DNA of 64,000 nt from Actinomycetes bacterium (GTDB taxonomy: Bacteria > Actinomycetota > Acidimicrobiia > Acidimicrobiales > Microtrichaceae), in contig JAAEPF010000024.1 of NCBI GenBank assembly GCA_024222295.1, positions 124,001 to 188,000 on the forward strand. The letters run 5' to 3'. Below the pieces are notes generated by a model that saw only the letters and a list, made by a program, of their open reading frames with translations, ran no database searches and was not told the DNA's origin. The translations under genes and the position numbers were made by a program. Positions 33,479 to 42,255 of this stretch are shown one piece after another. The first letter of the stretch is position 1. The number at the start of each line of letters is the position of its first letter.

Positions 33479-34759
33479 GTGACACTTCCCCAGTGGTGGT
33501 ACGACGAGCTGCGCAGCCTCGCCGTGCGCTCGCGCCAGGTGGTGTTCCTCTCGGCGTTGACCGGTGCCATCACGGGGGTGGCCGTGGCCGCCTACGAGAG
33601 CATCGTGGTAGAGGTGCTGATCGAGACCGTGCTCGAGGCGCCCGTTTGGGCCCAGGGCCTCATCCCCGTGGTCGGGCTGGCGCTCACGGCCGTGATCCTG
33701 CGCTACGGGGGGCCCAATGCCACGCCCTCCACCTCCGATGAGTACATAAAGAAGTTCCATGACCCGGGCACGAAGCTGCCGATCCGCCAGGCAGGCGCAC
33801 GGCTGCTGGCCTCGGTGGCGACCCTCGGCTCGGGTGGTGCGCTGGGTCTCGAGGGTCCTTCGATATACATGGGTGCCACGATCGGGTCGCGCATCCACTA
33901 CCGGCTGCCCCCCAAGTTCCGTGGAAACGCCCGCACCCTGCTGGTCGCGGGAGCGGCGGCCGGCGTTGCCGCGATCTTCAAGGCCCCTGCGACCGGGGCC
34001 CTGTTCGCCCTCGAGGCCCCCTACCGCGACGATCTCGGCCGGCGGTCCCTGCTTCCCGCTCTAGTTGCCGCCGCGTCGGGTTACCTGGTGTTCGTGACGA
34101 TCAAGGGCACGGCGCCCTTGTTGCCCATCGAGGGACTGCGCGGGTTCGAGGGAAAGAACCTGGTCGCAGCGGGTGTGGTCGGCGTGCTCGCCGGGTTGGC
34201 CGCGCGGGGCTTCTCTGCGGCAATGCGCTGGGCGAAGAGGTTCGCCACCGACACCAACCCGGCGGTGCGCGTCGCGTTGTCGGGCATGGCGATCATCGCC
34301 GCCTTCGTGGCCGTGAGGCAGGTGGCCGACGAAAGCCTGACGCTCGAGAACGGCCTGGGGGTCGTCAACTGGGCGCTCGATCCGAGCCTCGCAGTCTGGT
34401 TGCTGGTGGTGGTGTTCGGGCTGCGGTTCATCGCCACCACGGCCTCGGTCGCTGGGGGCGGTGTGGGCGGCCTGTTCATCCCACTGGTCGTGGCCGGCGC
34501 ATTGCTCGGCCGGGCCGTCGGCGGCCTTGCGTCGTCGTCGGAGGAATCGCTGTTCGTGGTCGTCGGCATCGCGGCGTTCCTCTCGGCGGGCTACCGGGTC
34601 CCACTCGCGGCAATCATGTTCGTGGCGGAGACCACGGGCCGGGCCACGTTCGTGATCCCGGGAGTGATAGCGGCTGTGGCGGCCGAGCTGGTGGCCGGCA
34701 ACTCATCGGTGACCGCGTACAAGCGGGCTCCCGACTACCTCGGCACCTCCGAGAGCTGA
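33479..34759 (+). CDS. ClC family chloride channel/transporter
   Basis: This 426-residue polytopic protein belongs to the ClC family, which moves chloride or other small anions passively or in exchange for protons. The selectivity-filter segments are GSGGALGLEGPSIYMGA, GVAAIFKAPATGALFALE, and GGGVGGLFIPLVVAGALLG. In the first motif the usual GREGP is GLEGP. The Glu of EGP, the gating or proton Glu, is kept. No CBS domains follow. The start is a GTG behind a leaderless -10 box. Confidence 0.92.
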   Translation: MTLPQWWYDELRSLAVRSRQVVFLSALTGAITGVAVAAYESIVVEVLIETVLEAPVWAQGLIPVVGLALTAVILRYGGPNATPSTSDEYIKKFHDPGTKLPIRQAGARLLASVATLGSGGALGLEGPSIYMGATIGSRIHYRLPPKFRGNARTLLVAGAAAGVAAIFKAPATGALFALEAPYRDDLGRRSLLPALVAAASGYLVFVTIKGTAPLLPIEGLRGFEGKNLVAAGVVGVLAGLAARGFSAAMRWAKRFATDTNPAVRVALSGMAIIAAFVAVRQVADESLTLENGLGVVNWALDPSLAVWLLVVVFGLRFIATTASVAGGGVGGLFIPLVVAGALLGRAVGGLASSSEESLFVVVGIAAFLSAGYRVPLAAIMFVAETTGRATFVIPGVIAAVAAELVAGNSSVTAYKRAPDYLGTSES

Positions 34760-34793
34760 TCCAGTGCCTGCGGGCCAATGCCCCGGCGGTTCC

Positions 34794-34799
34794 TAGACT
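34794..34799 (+). promoter_or_regulatory. -10 box of leaderless menB
   Basis: TAGACT lies 7 nt upstream of the ATG at 34807. Confidence 0.5.
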
Positions 34800-34806
34800 G
34801 CCGCCC

Positions 34807-35730
34807 ATGAGCGTGTCTGAGACCTTCGACGATTCCGCGTGGCGAGAGGTGGAGGGCTTCGAACTCACCGACCTCACCTACCACCGCGCGGCCGACTGTG
34901 GTGTGGTGAGGATCGCCTTCGACAGGCCCGAGGTACGCAACGCCTTCAGGCCCAACACGGTCGACGAGCTGTACCGCTGTCTCGACCATGCCCGGCAGAG
35001 CTCCGACGTGGGTTGTGTGTTGCTGACCGGCAACGGCCCCAGCCCCCGAGATGGTGTCTGGTCGTTCTGCTCCGGTGGCGACCAGCGGATCCGAGGTCGC
35101 GATGGGTACCGCTACACGGAGTCGGATGACTCCGGCGCCCTCGCCGAGACCGCCGAGGCGATCGACCCCGCTCGCACCGGCAGGCTCCACATCCTCGAGG
35201 TCCAGCGTCTGATCCGCACCATGCCCAAGGTCGTCATCGCGGTGGTGAACGGCTGGGCAGCCGGTGGGGGGCACAGCCTGCACGTGGTGTCGGACCTCAC
35301 GCTTGCGAGTGAGGAGCATGCGCGCTTCAAGCAGACCGATGCTGATGTCGCCAGCTTCGACGGGGGCTTCGGTTCCGCCTACCTGGCACGACAGGTGGGC
35401 CAGAAGTTCGCCCGGGAGATCTTCTTCCTCGGCGATGAGTACAGCGCGGCGGATGCCCACCGGATGGGCATGGTCAACGCGGTGGCGCCGCACGCCGAAC
35501 TGGAGGGCCTCGCACTCGAGTGGGGGCGCAAGGTGCTGGGCAAGAGCCCCACGGCGCAGCGGATGCTGAAGTACTCGTTCAATCTGATCGATGACGGGCT
35601 CGTCGGCCAGCAGGTGTTCGCCGGTGAGGCGACGAGGCTCGCCTACATGACAGATGAGGCTGCCGAGGGCCGCGACTCCTTCCTCGAGAAGCGCGACCCC
35701 GACTGGTCGCCCTTCCCCTGGCACTTCTGA
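34807..35730 (+). CDS. menB: 1,4-dihydroxy-2-naphthoyl-CoA synthase MenB
   Basis: MenB closes the naphthoquinone ring in menaquinone synthesis. The 307-residue protein has the crotonase fold and MenB-specific segments: RPEVRNAFRP, WSFCSGGDQRIRGRDGY, NGWAAGGGHSLHVVSDLTLAS, FDGGFGSAYLARQVGQKFAR, EIFFLG, and the C-terminal tail FLEKRDPDWSPFPWHF. The length suits the actinobacterial form with its N-terminal extension. No other men gene is in the window. A very long inverted repeat follows the stop. Confidence 0.95.
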   Translation: MSVSETFDDSAWREVEGFELTDLTYHRAADCGVVRIAFDRPEVRNAFRPNTVDELYRCLDHARQSSDVGCVLLTGNGPSPRDGVWSFCSGGDQRIRGRDGYRYTESDDSGALAETAEAIDPARTGRLHILEVQRLIRTMPKVVIAVVNGWAAGGGHSLHVVSDLTLASEEHARFKQTDADVASFDGGFGSAYLARQVGQKFAREIFFLGDEYSAADAHRMGMVNAVAPHAELEGLALEWGRKVLGKSPTAQRMLKYSFNLIDDGLVGQQVFAGEATRLAYMTDEAAEGRDSFLEKRDPDWSPFPWHF

Positions 35731-35739
35731 GTCTCGGTT

Positions 35740-35788
35740 GCTTTGCTGGTGCTGAATCACCCCAGGGGTGATTCAGCACCAGCAAAGC
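35740..35788. terminator. 24-bp perfect inverted repeat between convergent genes
   Basis: The arms 35740-35763 and 35765-35788 are exact reverse complements separated by one base (A35764). The hairpin begins 10 bp after the menB stop and ends 11 bp before the stop of the convergent small membrane gene. It probably terminates both. Cruciform-scale symmetry without a real loop is unusual; the tips must open to form a CCCAGGG-type loop. Confidence 0.75.
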
Positions 35789-35798
35789 GAGCGCGAGC

Positions 35799-36122
35799 TC
35801 AGTCGAGGGTCGAGATGCGCTTGGCGCGGCGGAGCCGCAGGAGCACCGGGAAGCCCCACATGAACGTGGACAGTCCCCAGCGAACCGGGTGCTCGAGGCC
35901 GTTGTTGCGCGCTGCGCGCCACGCGGCGGCACCTTCGAGCGCATGGAGCGCCACCGTGCCCGTGAACAGGCCCCGGATGGTGTCGCGGCTGATCGAGCGG
36001 CCGGTGGCCTCGTCGAATGCCTCCCACGCGTTGTCGTCGATGCTGACCACCGCGGAGGTGCCGACACCGACGAGCACGAGCAGTCGCCAGAACAGGTTGG
36101 GTTTGCGTGAGCTTGCCGCCAT
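35799..36122 (-). CDS. Small membrane protein (DUF4499/TMEM254-like)
   Basis: This 107-residue protein has a first hydrophobic segment (LFWRLLVLVGVGTSAVV), a polar region with ISRDTIRGLFTGTVALHALEGAAAWRAARNNGL, and a C-terminal segment WGLSTFMWGFPVLLRLRR. The His-x-x-Glu in the middle helix and the Gly-Phe-Pro in the last recall DUF4499, a family of unknown function; this is a tentative match. ATG 36122 is chosen because TACCTT lies 7 nt upstream; longer readings to 36236 have no homology-like features. Confidence 0.65.
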   Translation of the reverse strand: MAASSRKPNLFWRLLVLVGVGTSAVVSIDDNAWEAFDEATGRSISRDTIRGLFTGTVALHALEGAAAWRAARNNGLEHPVRWGLSTFMWGFPVLLRLRRAKRISTLD

Positions 36123-36129
36123 GGGGCCG

Positions 36130-36135
36130 AAGGTA
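36130..36135 (-). promoter_or_regulatory. -10 box of leaderless DUF4499-like gene
   Basis: TACCTT on the minus strand lies 7 nt upstream of the ATG at 36122 and fixes that start. Confidence 0.5.
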
Positions 36136-36330
36136 GCGCGCTGCGGGCCGCCCTGGCGGGCCGTGGTCGAGGCGACGCGGGACTGCCCGGGTGTCCACTG
36201 GTGCCTTTCGGCCACTCTTGGCGCACCACACCTCACTCAGGCCTGGTGAGTCGATGTTCACATGGGCCATGTCCTCCCAGCACCCGCAGGGTCTCGCCAT
36301 CTGCGATCCTGAACGGTGTAGATCTAGGGC

Positions 36331-37080
36331 GTGGACGATCGACGTGTACTCGTGACCGGCGCAGGGTCAGGAATCGGTGCGGGCATCGCATCGGTGCTGG
36401 CCGATCGAGGCTGGCAGGTGGCGGTCAACGACATCGATGTCGATCCCGCCTCGGAGATGGCAGCCCAGGTCGACGGGGTGGCAGTCCCCGGTGATGTGGG
36501 GTCCGGAATCGAGGCGATCGTGGATGGTGCGGCCGAGGCCCTGGGTGGCCTCGATGCACTCGTCTCCAACGCCGGGATCCACCGGCGCACCCCGCTGGCG
36601 GAGGCGACCGCCGACCAACTCGACGACGTGTACTCGGTGGACCTTCGGGCGGTCGTGCTGGGAGCGTCGGCAGCCCTGCGCCATATTGCCCCCGGAGGAG
36701 CGATTGTGAACGTCTCCTCGATCGCGGCCATCACGCCGCAGATGGGGGTGGGGCTCTACACCGCCGCCAAGGCGGGCGTGAGCGCGTTCACAGCCCAGGC
36801 TGCGGTGGAGTTCGCGGACCGCGGCGTGCGCGTCAACGCCGTCGCTCCGGGGATGGTGCGCACCGCCATGGCCGAGGCCGTCTACGCCGATGAGGCACTG
36901 CACGAGAGACGCCGCGCGATGGTGCCTTCGGGGCGGATCGGCACTCCGCAAGACATCGGCAGGGTCGTGGCCTTCCTGCTGTCCGACGACGCGTCATATG
37001 TCAACGGACAGACGATCGTGGTCGACGGCGGGTTCACCAACGTGCTGATCGACCAGCTCCCGCACCCAGAACCTTCGTAA
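36331..37080 (+). CDS. SDR family oxidoreductase
   Basis: This 249-residue classical SDR has TGAGSGIG, NDIDVD after the second strand, SNAG, the catalytic YTAAK and the closing VNGQTIVVDGG. NAVAPGMVRTAM follows the active site as in 3-oxoacyl-ACP-reductase-like members. The GTG start has TAGATCT close upstream, which does not fit the TANNNT rule exactly. It is divergent from the small membrane gene, with a 208-bp gap in which I see nothing else. The substrate is unknown. Confidence 0.9.
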   Translation: MDDRRVLVTGAGSGIGAGIASVLADRGWQVAVNDIDVDPASEMAAQVDGVAVPGDVGSGIEAIVDGAAEALGGLDALVSNAGIHRRTPLAEATADQLDDVYSVDLRAVVLGASAALRHIAPGGAIVNVSSIAAITPQMGVGLYTAAKAGVSAFTAQAAVEFADRGVRVNAVAPGMVRTAMAEAVYADEALHERRRAMVPSGRIGTPQDIGRVVAFLLSDDASYVNGQTIVVDGGFTNVLIDQLPHPEPS

Positions 37081-37100
37081 CCGCTGTGCATCGAGCGGGC

Positions 37101-38438
37101 TCACCAGGGTGTGAGCAGACGCCACTCGAGCACGATGCCGAGCGCCATGGTCACCGCCGCCCAGCCCGCCCGGGGACGCCAGTGGCGGATGGACGAGGCG
37201 GCGAGCACCACCCATGGCACCGCGGGCAGCCAGATCCGCTCGACCTCACCCTTTGACATCCCCGACAGGTCTGCGATGGCCACGCCGGCGAATGCACCAC
37301 CGACCAGCCACCACAGCTCGCGCCGGCGCAGCGTTGCGATCCCTCCGACCGCCGCGGGGCCGATCACGATCAGGAACGCTGCGAGGTTGGAGAACAGGAA
37401 GTACCACCAGGGCCGCACGCTTCCGACGCCGGCCAGGTACTCGCCGCGCACCGCGGAGACTCCTTCGATCCAGTCGAAACCGGCCAAGACCATTGCCACC
37501 GGCAATACGGCGGCGCCGGCCAGCGTCACGCCGGCCTCGACCCCGCGCCGGCGGGCGATCAACACCACCCAGAGCACGCCCAGCGGTCCGAGCAACACGA
37601 CGGCACCCCACGACATGCAGACGGCGCCACCGGCGAGAACCCCAGCTCCGCCGCCGGCCACGATCGCGGCCCACCCCCGTAGCGCGACTGCGAGCGCGGC
37701 GAGGGCGATCGCCCAGGCGATGACGGCGGTGAACAGGGCGTCCGACGAGGTTGCGATCCAGATTGCAGCCGGCGCCATCCCGACGAACACAGCCGCCCGG
37801 CGTGCTGTCGCCTCGTCGGCCAGGGCACGCACGGCGATGAGCACGGCCGGCCCGGCGGATGCCGCGATGGCGAGCACTCCGAAAGCCATCCACGCGTCTG
37901 TCGGCAGCACCTTGTCGAGTCCCCAGAAAGCCAGCACGGCGCCGGGTGGGTGTCCGCGCACATGTGTCGGCAGCTCCGCGATGCGGTCGATGAATCCGGA
38001 CACGAACTCCGCTGGCGAGTCGATCTCACGCGCCAACGGCAGGTACTCGAACCGCTCCTCGACGAGCGGGTCGACCAGACGGCTCGTTCCCCGCATCGCC
38101 GCGAGTGACGCGGGCCAAGCGAGTCCGAGCAGCCATGAGCCACCCAGCACGAACCCCCAGCGGATGTGGCCCACAACCCGTGCCCACCACAGGGGGACAG
38201 CGAGTGCGAGGCCGATCGCCGCGGCCACCGCCGGCCACCAGGCAGAGGGTTCCGCACCGGTTCCGATCGCCCGCCACCATGCGTACAGCGGCGGTGCTCC
38301 GAGGTGCAGTATCCGGCCGTCGGCAAGCAACTGGTCGCCCCACCAGCCGGCCAACGCCACTACCAGAGCAGCCAGGCCGACCACGACGACCCTGCGGCGG
38401 GCGTCGCTGCTCACGTCGACCTGCTGTATGGCCGTCAC
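37101..38438 (-). CDS. GT-C-type polytopic membrane glycosyltransferase (MtxT-like candidate)
   Basis: This 445-residue protein has about 11 transmembrane helices and the look of a GT-C glycosyltransferase using a polyprenyl-phosphate sugar donor. The first large outer loop holds Asp/Glu residues (RLVDPLVEERFEYLPLAREI), and a second has RGHPPGAVLAFW, a His-Pro-Pro-Gly motif seen in such enzymes. Its GTG start overlaps the stop of the epimerase gene (GTGA), so the two are co-translated. With the adjacent GT2 and DUF2064 genes it recalls the mycobacterial Rv0536-Rv0541c region, whose membrane member transfers methylthio-xylose to lipoglycan. The assignment is by context and topology. Confidence 0.65.
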   Translation of the reverse strand: MTAIQQVDVSSDARRRVVVVGLAALVVALAGWWGDQLLADGRILHLGAPPLYAWWRAIGTGAEPSAWWPAVAAAIGLALAVPLWWARVVGHIRWGFVLGGSWLLGLAWPASLAAMRGTSRLVDPLVEERFEYLPLAREIDSPAEFVSGFIDRIAELPTHVRGHPPGAVLAFWGLDKVLPTDAWMAFGVLAIAASAGPAVLIAVRALADEATARRAAVFVGMAPAAIWIATSSDALFTAVIAWAIALAALAVALRGWAAIVAGGGAGVLAGGAVCMSWGAVVLLGPLGVLWVVLIARRRGVEAGVTLAGAAVLPVAMVLAGFDWIEGVSAVRGEYLAGVGSVRPWWYFLFSNLAAFLIVIGPAAVGGIATLRRRELWWLVGGAFAGVAIADLSGMSKGEVERIWLPAVPWVVLAASSIRHWRPRAGWAAVTMALGIVLEWRLLTPW

Positions 38439-39493
38439 TCGTGCACCGGCGCTCGCATCGGCGCCGAGACGAACTCGGCGAAGCCGTCCGCGGGCATGAC
38501 CGCAGCGCTGAATCCGATGGCCCGCTCCGCTGCCTCGGGGCTGCCGACCACGTGGCGCACATCTCCGAGCCGGTAGCCACCGACGACTTCGGGTTGGATC
38601 CCGCGGCCGTCAGCAGCGCACAGCTGGCTGGCCGCCTCGAACAGTGTCATCGGCTGCCCCGAGGCGACGTTCAGCGGACCGTCGTGGGGAGCCGAAGCCT
38701 TGAGCGCCGCGAGGTTGGCGGCAGCGACGTCCCTCACGTGCACGAAGTCGCGCAACTGCCCGCCGTCTTCGAACACTGCGGGCCGGCGCCTCTCGCGCAG
38801 CGCACTGGCGAAGATGGACATCACTCCTGCATAGGGCGTGTTGCGTGGCATCCGGGGCCCGTACACGTTGTGGTAGCGGAGAGAGGTGACGGCTTTCGCG
38901 TGCTCGCGTGACCACGCCGAGGCGAGGACCTCCTGGTTGAGCTTGGTCATCGCGTACACGTTGCGCGGGTCGGTCGGAGCGCTCTCGGTCACCGGTTCCG
39001 GTGCCAGCGGGGCACCGCACTGCGGGCACGGAGGTTCGAAGTCGCCGGCATCCATCACCTCCGGGACCCGCGCTCCTGGCCTGACGACCCCGTGGCGATC
39101 GCATCGGTATCGGCCCTCGCCGTACACGACCATCGAAGATGCCTGCACGACCGGGCCTTCGAAGCCCGACTCGTGCAGGGCCGACAGCAGCACTGTCGTG
39201 CCCACTGTGTTGTTGGACACGTAGTCGCCGGCGTCGCCGAAGTCGACGCCGAGTCCCACCTTTGCGGCTTGGTGGCACACAGCGTCGGCGCCCGGAAGGA
39301 GGTCCGTCCATGTGGCGGGGTCGCGCACATCGCGCTCATGCCACTGCGCGCCTTCGGCCAGCCATCCGGGCCTCTCTTGGTGGGCGCCGGGATCCAGATT
39401 GTCGACCGCCACTACATCGTCGCCCTGGGCCAAGAGGGAGTCCACGATGTGCGACCCGATGAAACCGGCAGCACCGGTGACGATGACCCTCAT
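38435..39493 (-). CDS. NAD-dependent nucleotide-sugar epimerase with Cys-rich insert
   Basis: This 352-residue extended SDR has TGAAGFIGSHI, SSMVVYG, the catalytic YAMTK and RYHNVYGPRMPRNTPYAG. Between the Ser and Tyr active-site segments lies an insert with RCDRHG and PCPQCG, a likely zinc knuckle. The insert and FEDGGQLRDFVHVRDVA are features I associate with the dTDP-L-rhamnose 4-epimerase family. It would epimerise a nucleotide- or lipid-linked sugar for the neighbouring glycosyltransferases. ATG 39493 has AGGTGG upstream; the frame extends to 39553 without family features. It is divergent from the GT2 gene, 35 bp apart. Confidence 0.88.
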   Translation of the reverse strand: MRVIVTGAAGFIGSHIVDSLLAQGDDVVAVDNLDPGAHQERPGWLAEGAQWHERDVRDPATWTDLLPGADAVCHQAAKVGLGVDFGDAGDYVSNNTVGTTVLLSALHESGFEGPVVQASSMVVYGEGRYRCDRHGVVRPGARVPEVMDAGDFEPPCPQCGAPLAPEPVTESAPTDPRNVYAMTKLNQEVLASAWSREHAKAVTSLRYHNVYGPRMPRNTPYAGVMSIFASALRERRRPAVFEDGGQLRDFVHVRDVAAANLAALKASAPHDGPLNVASGQPMTLFEAASQLCAADGRGIQPEVVGGYRLGDVRHVVGSPEAAERAIGFSAAVMPADGFAEFVSAPMRAPVHE

Positions 39494-39528
39494 GTCGCCA
39501 CCACCTGACGTGCAGCACACTGTTGGAC

Positions 39529-40182
39529 GTGATCGATGTGATCCTGCCGGCACTCGACGAGGCCCGCGCCCTGCCTTCGGTGCTGGGCGCGATGCCTGCC
39601 GGCTACCGGGCCATCGTGGTCGACAACGGGTCGAGTGATGGCACCGCCGGTGTTGCCGCCGAGTGCGGGGCGACGGTCATCCAGGAGCCGGTGCGGGGGT
39701 TCGGCTCGGCCTGTTTCGCGGGCCTCACCGCGGCGGACGCCGACGTCGTTTGCTTCATGGACGCTGACGCCAGCTTCGACGCGAGCCAGCTCCCGCGGGT
39801 GGCCAACCCTGTCGTGGCGGGCGTGGCCGACCTGGTGCTCGGTGCGCGGGTCGCAAGTCCCGGCTCGTGGCCCTGGCACGCTCGGGTGTCCAACCGGGCG
39901 CTTGCCTTCGAGTTGCGCCGACGCACCGGAGCGAGGCTGACCGACCTGGGCCCCATGCGGGCGGCGAAGCGGCAAGCGCTGCTGGACCTGTCGCTGGTCG
40001 ACCGCCGCTCCGGCTGGCCACTCGAGATGGTGCTCGCGGCAGGTGCAGCTGGTTGGCGGATCCAGGAGGTCGGAGTCGACTACCGCCCGCGCGTCGGACA
40101 GTCGAAGGTGACCGGCACATTCCTCGGCACGGCCCGCGCCATTGGTGACATGGGCGGGCTGCTGGCCCGGCACCGGGGCTGA
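39529..40182 (+). CDS. GT2 glycosyltransferase, polyprenyl-phosphate-sugar synthase-like
   Basis: This 217-residue GT-A-fold protein resembles dolichol-phosphate-mannose synthase-type enzymes without membrane helices. It has ILPALDEARALPSVL, VDNGSSDGTAGVA, GFGSACFAGL, the metal-binding CFMDADAS (DxD), and GWPLEMVLAAGAAGWRIQEV. Such enzymes charge polyprenyl phosphate with a sugar for a GT-C transferase, which the gene at 37101 could be. GTG 39529 is preceded by CACACT at 7 nt and is preferred over TTG 39523. It ends 5 bp from the convergent histidine kinase stop. Confidence 0.88.
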   Translation: MIDVILPALDEARALPSVLGAMPAGYRAIVVDNGSSDGTAGVAAECGATVIQEPVRGFGSACFAGLTAADADVVCFMDADASFDASQLPRVANPVVAGVADLVLGARVASPGSWPWHARVSNRALAFELRRRTGARLTDLGPMRAAKRQALLDLSLVDRRSGWPLEMVLAAGAAGWRIQEVGVDYRPRVGQSKVTGTFLGTARAIGDMGGLLARHRG

Positions 40183-40187
40183 GCAAT

Positions 40188-41441
40188 TCAACCGGTAGCT
40201 CCATCGGTGGTGGCGAGGGGTATCTCGACGGTGAAGCAGCAGCCACCTTCGTGGTTGGCCACGGCGATCGACCCTTCCTGGGCTTCGGCCAGACCCTTGG
40301 CGATGGCGAGGCCGAGCCCCCCACCTGCATCGGAGCGCGAACGCGCGGCATCCCCACGGAACGCGACGTCGAAGACCTGCTCCAGGTCGTCGGCGGGTAT
40401 TCCTCCGCATTCGTCGATCACCGACACCGCCGCAGTGCGCGCGGTTGTCGAGACTTCGACCGACACGACTCCGCCGGCGGGCGTGTGGCGGATCGCGTTG
40501 TCGAGCAGGTTGCCCAGCACGCGGACCGTCTCGGCCTCCGATGCGCACACCGTGGGCAGGTTCGCGGAGTCAACGCCGGACGGAAGCCGTAGGTCGACCC
40601 GGGCGGCCTCGGCGACAGGGCCCGCGCCCCTGGCACCGGCAAGCACGAGGTCGGCCAGCGACACCGCACGGGCATCGACCCCCGCCAGACCCGAGGTGAC
40701 CCGGCTCAACTCGAACAGGTCGTCGACAAGCTGGGCGAGTCGCGACGTCTCCTCGCCTATGGATCGCAGGTAGCGGGCCACGTCCTCGGGCTCGGTCACC
40801 ACCCCGTCCTCCATGGCCTCGGCCATCGCGCGGATGCCCGCGAGGGGACTGCGCAGGTCGTGCGAAACCCACGCGACCAGCTCCCGTCGTGACCTCTCCA
40901 GTGTCAGCTCCCGCTGGTGTGCCTCGGCGAGCCGGTCCGCCATCGCAACGAGGTCGTCTCCGAGGCGGTCGAGCTCAGCCACCTCGGAGTGGGTCGACGC
41001 AGGGCGTTCACCGCGAGCCAGTTCCTCGCTCAGCTCGGTCAACTCGGTCACGTCGCGGTCGATGCGGCTGCCGAGCTGCCACGCCACTGCCAGGCCGGCG
41101 CCGGTGGCCGTGGCAACGATGACCCCGAGTGCGGTCAGGTCATGAGCAGAGATGAACATCGCCCTGGCGCCGACGACCACGCCCACCGTGGTGGCGCTCA
41201 CCGACACGAGAGCGACAGCAGCCGTGTGTGTGGCGATTCCGCTGCTGTGGCGCAACCGCGTGACCAGCATGACCACGAGCACGGCTGCAGCGGCGCCACC
41301 GAGGGCAAGCGCGACGAGGCTCACCGAATCCCTGGCCGACGCACCGCCGATCCACGCGAGAAGCGCTGCGACCGCCACCGCCGCAGCGAGTATCGCCAGC
41401 GGCATCCACTTGCGTACCCGCGGTCGGCGCGCCGGCCTCAT
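40188..41441 (-). CDS. Sensor histidine kinase
   Basis: This 417-residue kinase has four or more N-terminal helices (about 12-125) with little extracellular sequence, a HAMP-like linker (QLGSRIDRDVTELTELSEEL), the phosphoacceptor His in WVSHDLRSPLAGIRAMAE, and a catalytic domain with NLLDNAIRHT (N box), DECGGIP (G1) and GGGLGLAIAKGL (G2). The sensor region is mostly membrane-embedded, suggesting that it reads the membrane state or a neighbouring protein. Its ATG overlaps the response-regulator stop (ATGA). Confidence 0.95.
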   Translation of the reverse strand: MRPARRPRVRKWMPLAILAAAVAVAALLAWIGGASARDSVSLVALALGGAAAAVLVVMLVTRLRHSSGIATHTAAVALVSVSATTVGVVVGARAMFISAHDLTALGVIVATATGAGLAVAWQLGSRIDRDVTELTELSEELARGERPASTHSEVAELDRLGDDLVAMADRLAEAHQRELTLERSRRELVAWVSHDLRSPLAGIRAMAEAMEDGVVTEPEDVARYLRSIGEETSRLAQLVDDLFELSRVTSGLAGVDARAVSLADLVLAGARGAGPVAEAARVDLRLPSGVDSANLPTVCASEAETVRVLGNLLDNAIRHTPAGGVVSVEVSTTARTAAVSVIDECGGIPADDLEQVFDVAFRGDAARSRSDAGGGLGLAIAKGLAEAQEGSIAVANHEGGCCFTVEIPLATTDGATG

Positions 41442-42142
41442 GGCTCGAAGCGGTATCCACCCGCCACGGTCACCAGGTGCCCGGGTGCTGCCGGGTCCGA
41501 CTCGACCTTCGTTCGCAGACGGCGTACATGGACGGTGACGGTCGCGGTGTCGCCCCATGTCCATCCCCAAACTGCCTGCATCAGCTCCTCGCGCGAGAAG
41601 GCGACCCTCGGGTTGCGCATCAGGTGGGCGAGCAGGTCGAACTCCTTGACGGTCAGGTGGACCGCCTCGCCGTCGACGGTGACCTCGCGTGACATCGGGT
41701 CGAGCTTCACCGCCCCGGCATGCAGGGCGGGCAGGTCCTTGTCGGAGCCGGGGGTGCCGGCTTCGCTTCGCCGCAGTACCGCGCCGATCCGCGCGGTGAG
41801 CTCGCGCGGGGAGAACGGCTTGGTCACGTAGTCATCCGCTCCCAGTTCGAGTCCCAGCACCCGGTCGTCCTCGGTGGAGCGGGCGGTGAGCATGACCACG
41901 GGAATGGGTGCGCTGCGCCTCAGCCGCTGGCACACCTCGAGACCGTCGATGCCTGGAAGCATGATGTCGAGCACCACGAGGTCGGGCTGCCAATCGAGCG
42001 CCTTCGACAGCCCGGACTCACCCGTGCATTCCACGGCCACGTCGTAGCCCTCGCGGCTCAGGTACCGCGACACGACCTCGGACAGCGTGTCGTCGTCCTC
42101 CACCACGAGGATCCGCCGGTCCTGCCCGGCAGCGGTTGCCAT
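41438..42142 (-). CDS. OmpR/PhoB-family response regulator
   Basis: This 234-residue regulator has an N-terminal receiver domain (VVEDDDTLSEV, phosphoacceptor Asp in DLVVLDIMLPG, MLTARST, and the Lys of DYVTKPFSPREL) and a C-terminal winged helix ending in VTVHVRRLRTKVE and TVAGGYRFEP. It is co-transcribed with the kinase. A TAGCAT box lies 7 nt before its ATG, and back to back lies the leaderless promoter of the molybdoenzyme gene, so the pair may control that operon. Confidence 0.96.
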   Translation of the reverse strand: MATAAGQDRRILVVEDDDTLSEVVSRYLSREGYDVAVECTGESGLSKALDWQPDLVVLDIMLPGIDGLEVCQRLRRSAPIPVVMLTARSTEDDRVLGLELGADDYVTKPFSPRELTARIGAVLRRSEAGTPGSDKDLPALHAGAVKLDPMSREVTVDGEAVHLTVKEFDLLAHLMRNPRVAFSREELMQAVWGWTWGDTATVTVHVRRLRTKVESDPAAPGHLVTVAGGYRFEP

Positions 42143-42149
42143 GCCTCAG

Positions 42150-42155
42150 ATGCTA
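42150..42155 (-). promoter_or_regulatory. -10 box of leaderless response regulator gene
   Basis: TAGCAT on the minus strand lies 7 nt upstream of the ATG at 42142. Confidence 0.5.
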
Positions 42156-42242
42156 CGGCGGCGAGCATGCCGCACGGCTGCGTGGGCGCTTTGTTCAGCG
42201 ATCCGTAACAAGTTCTGCCGCCCTGGTTCAGCCGCCGCTGGT

Positions 42243-42248
42243 TAGCCT
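42243..42248 (+). promoter_or_regulatory. -10 box of leaderless molybdoenzyme gene
   Basis: TAGCCT lies 7 nt upstream of the GTG at 42256 and fixes that start. It lies 88 bp from the divergent regulator box, so the regulator could bind between. Confidence 0.5.
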
Positions 42249-42255
42249 CGGCAGG

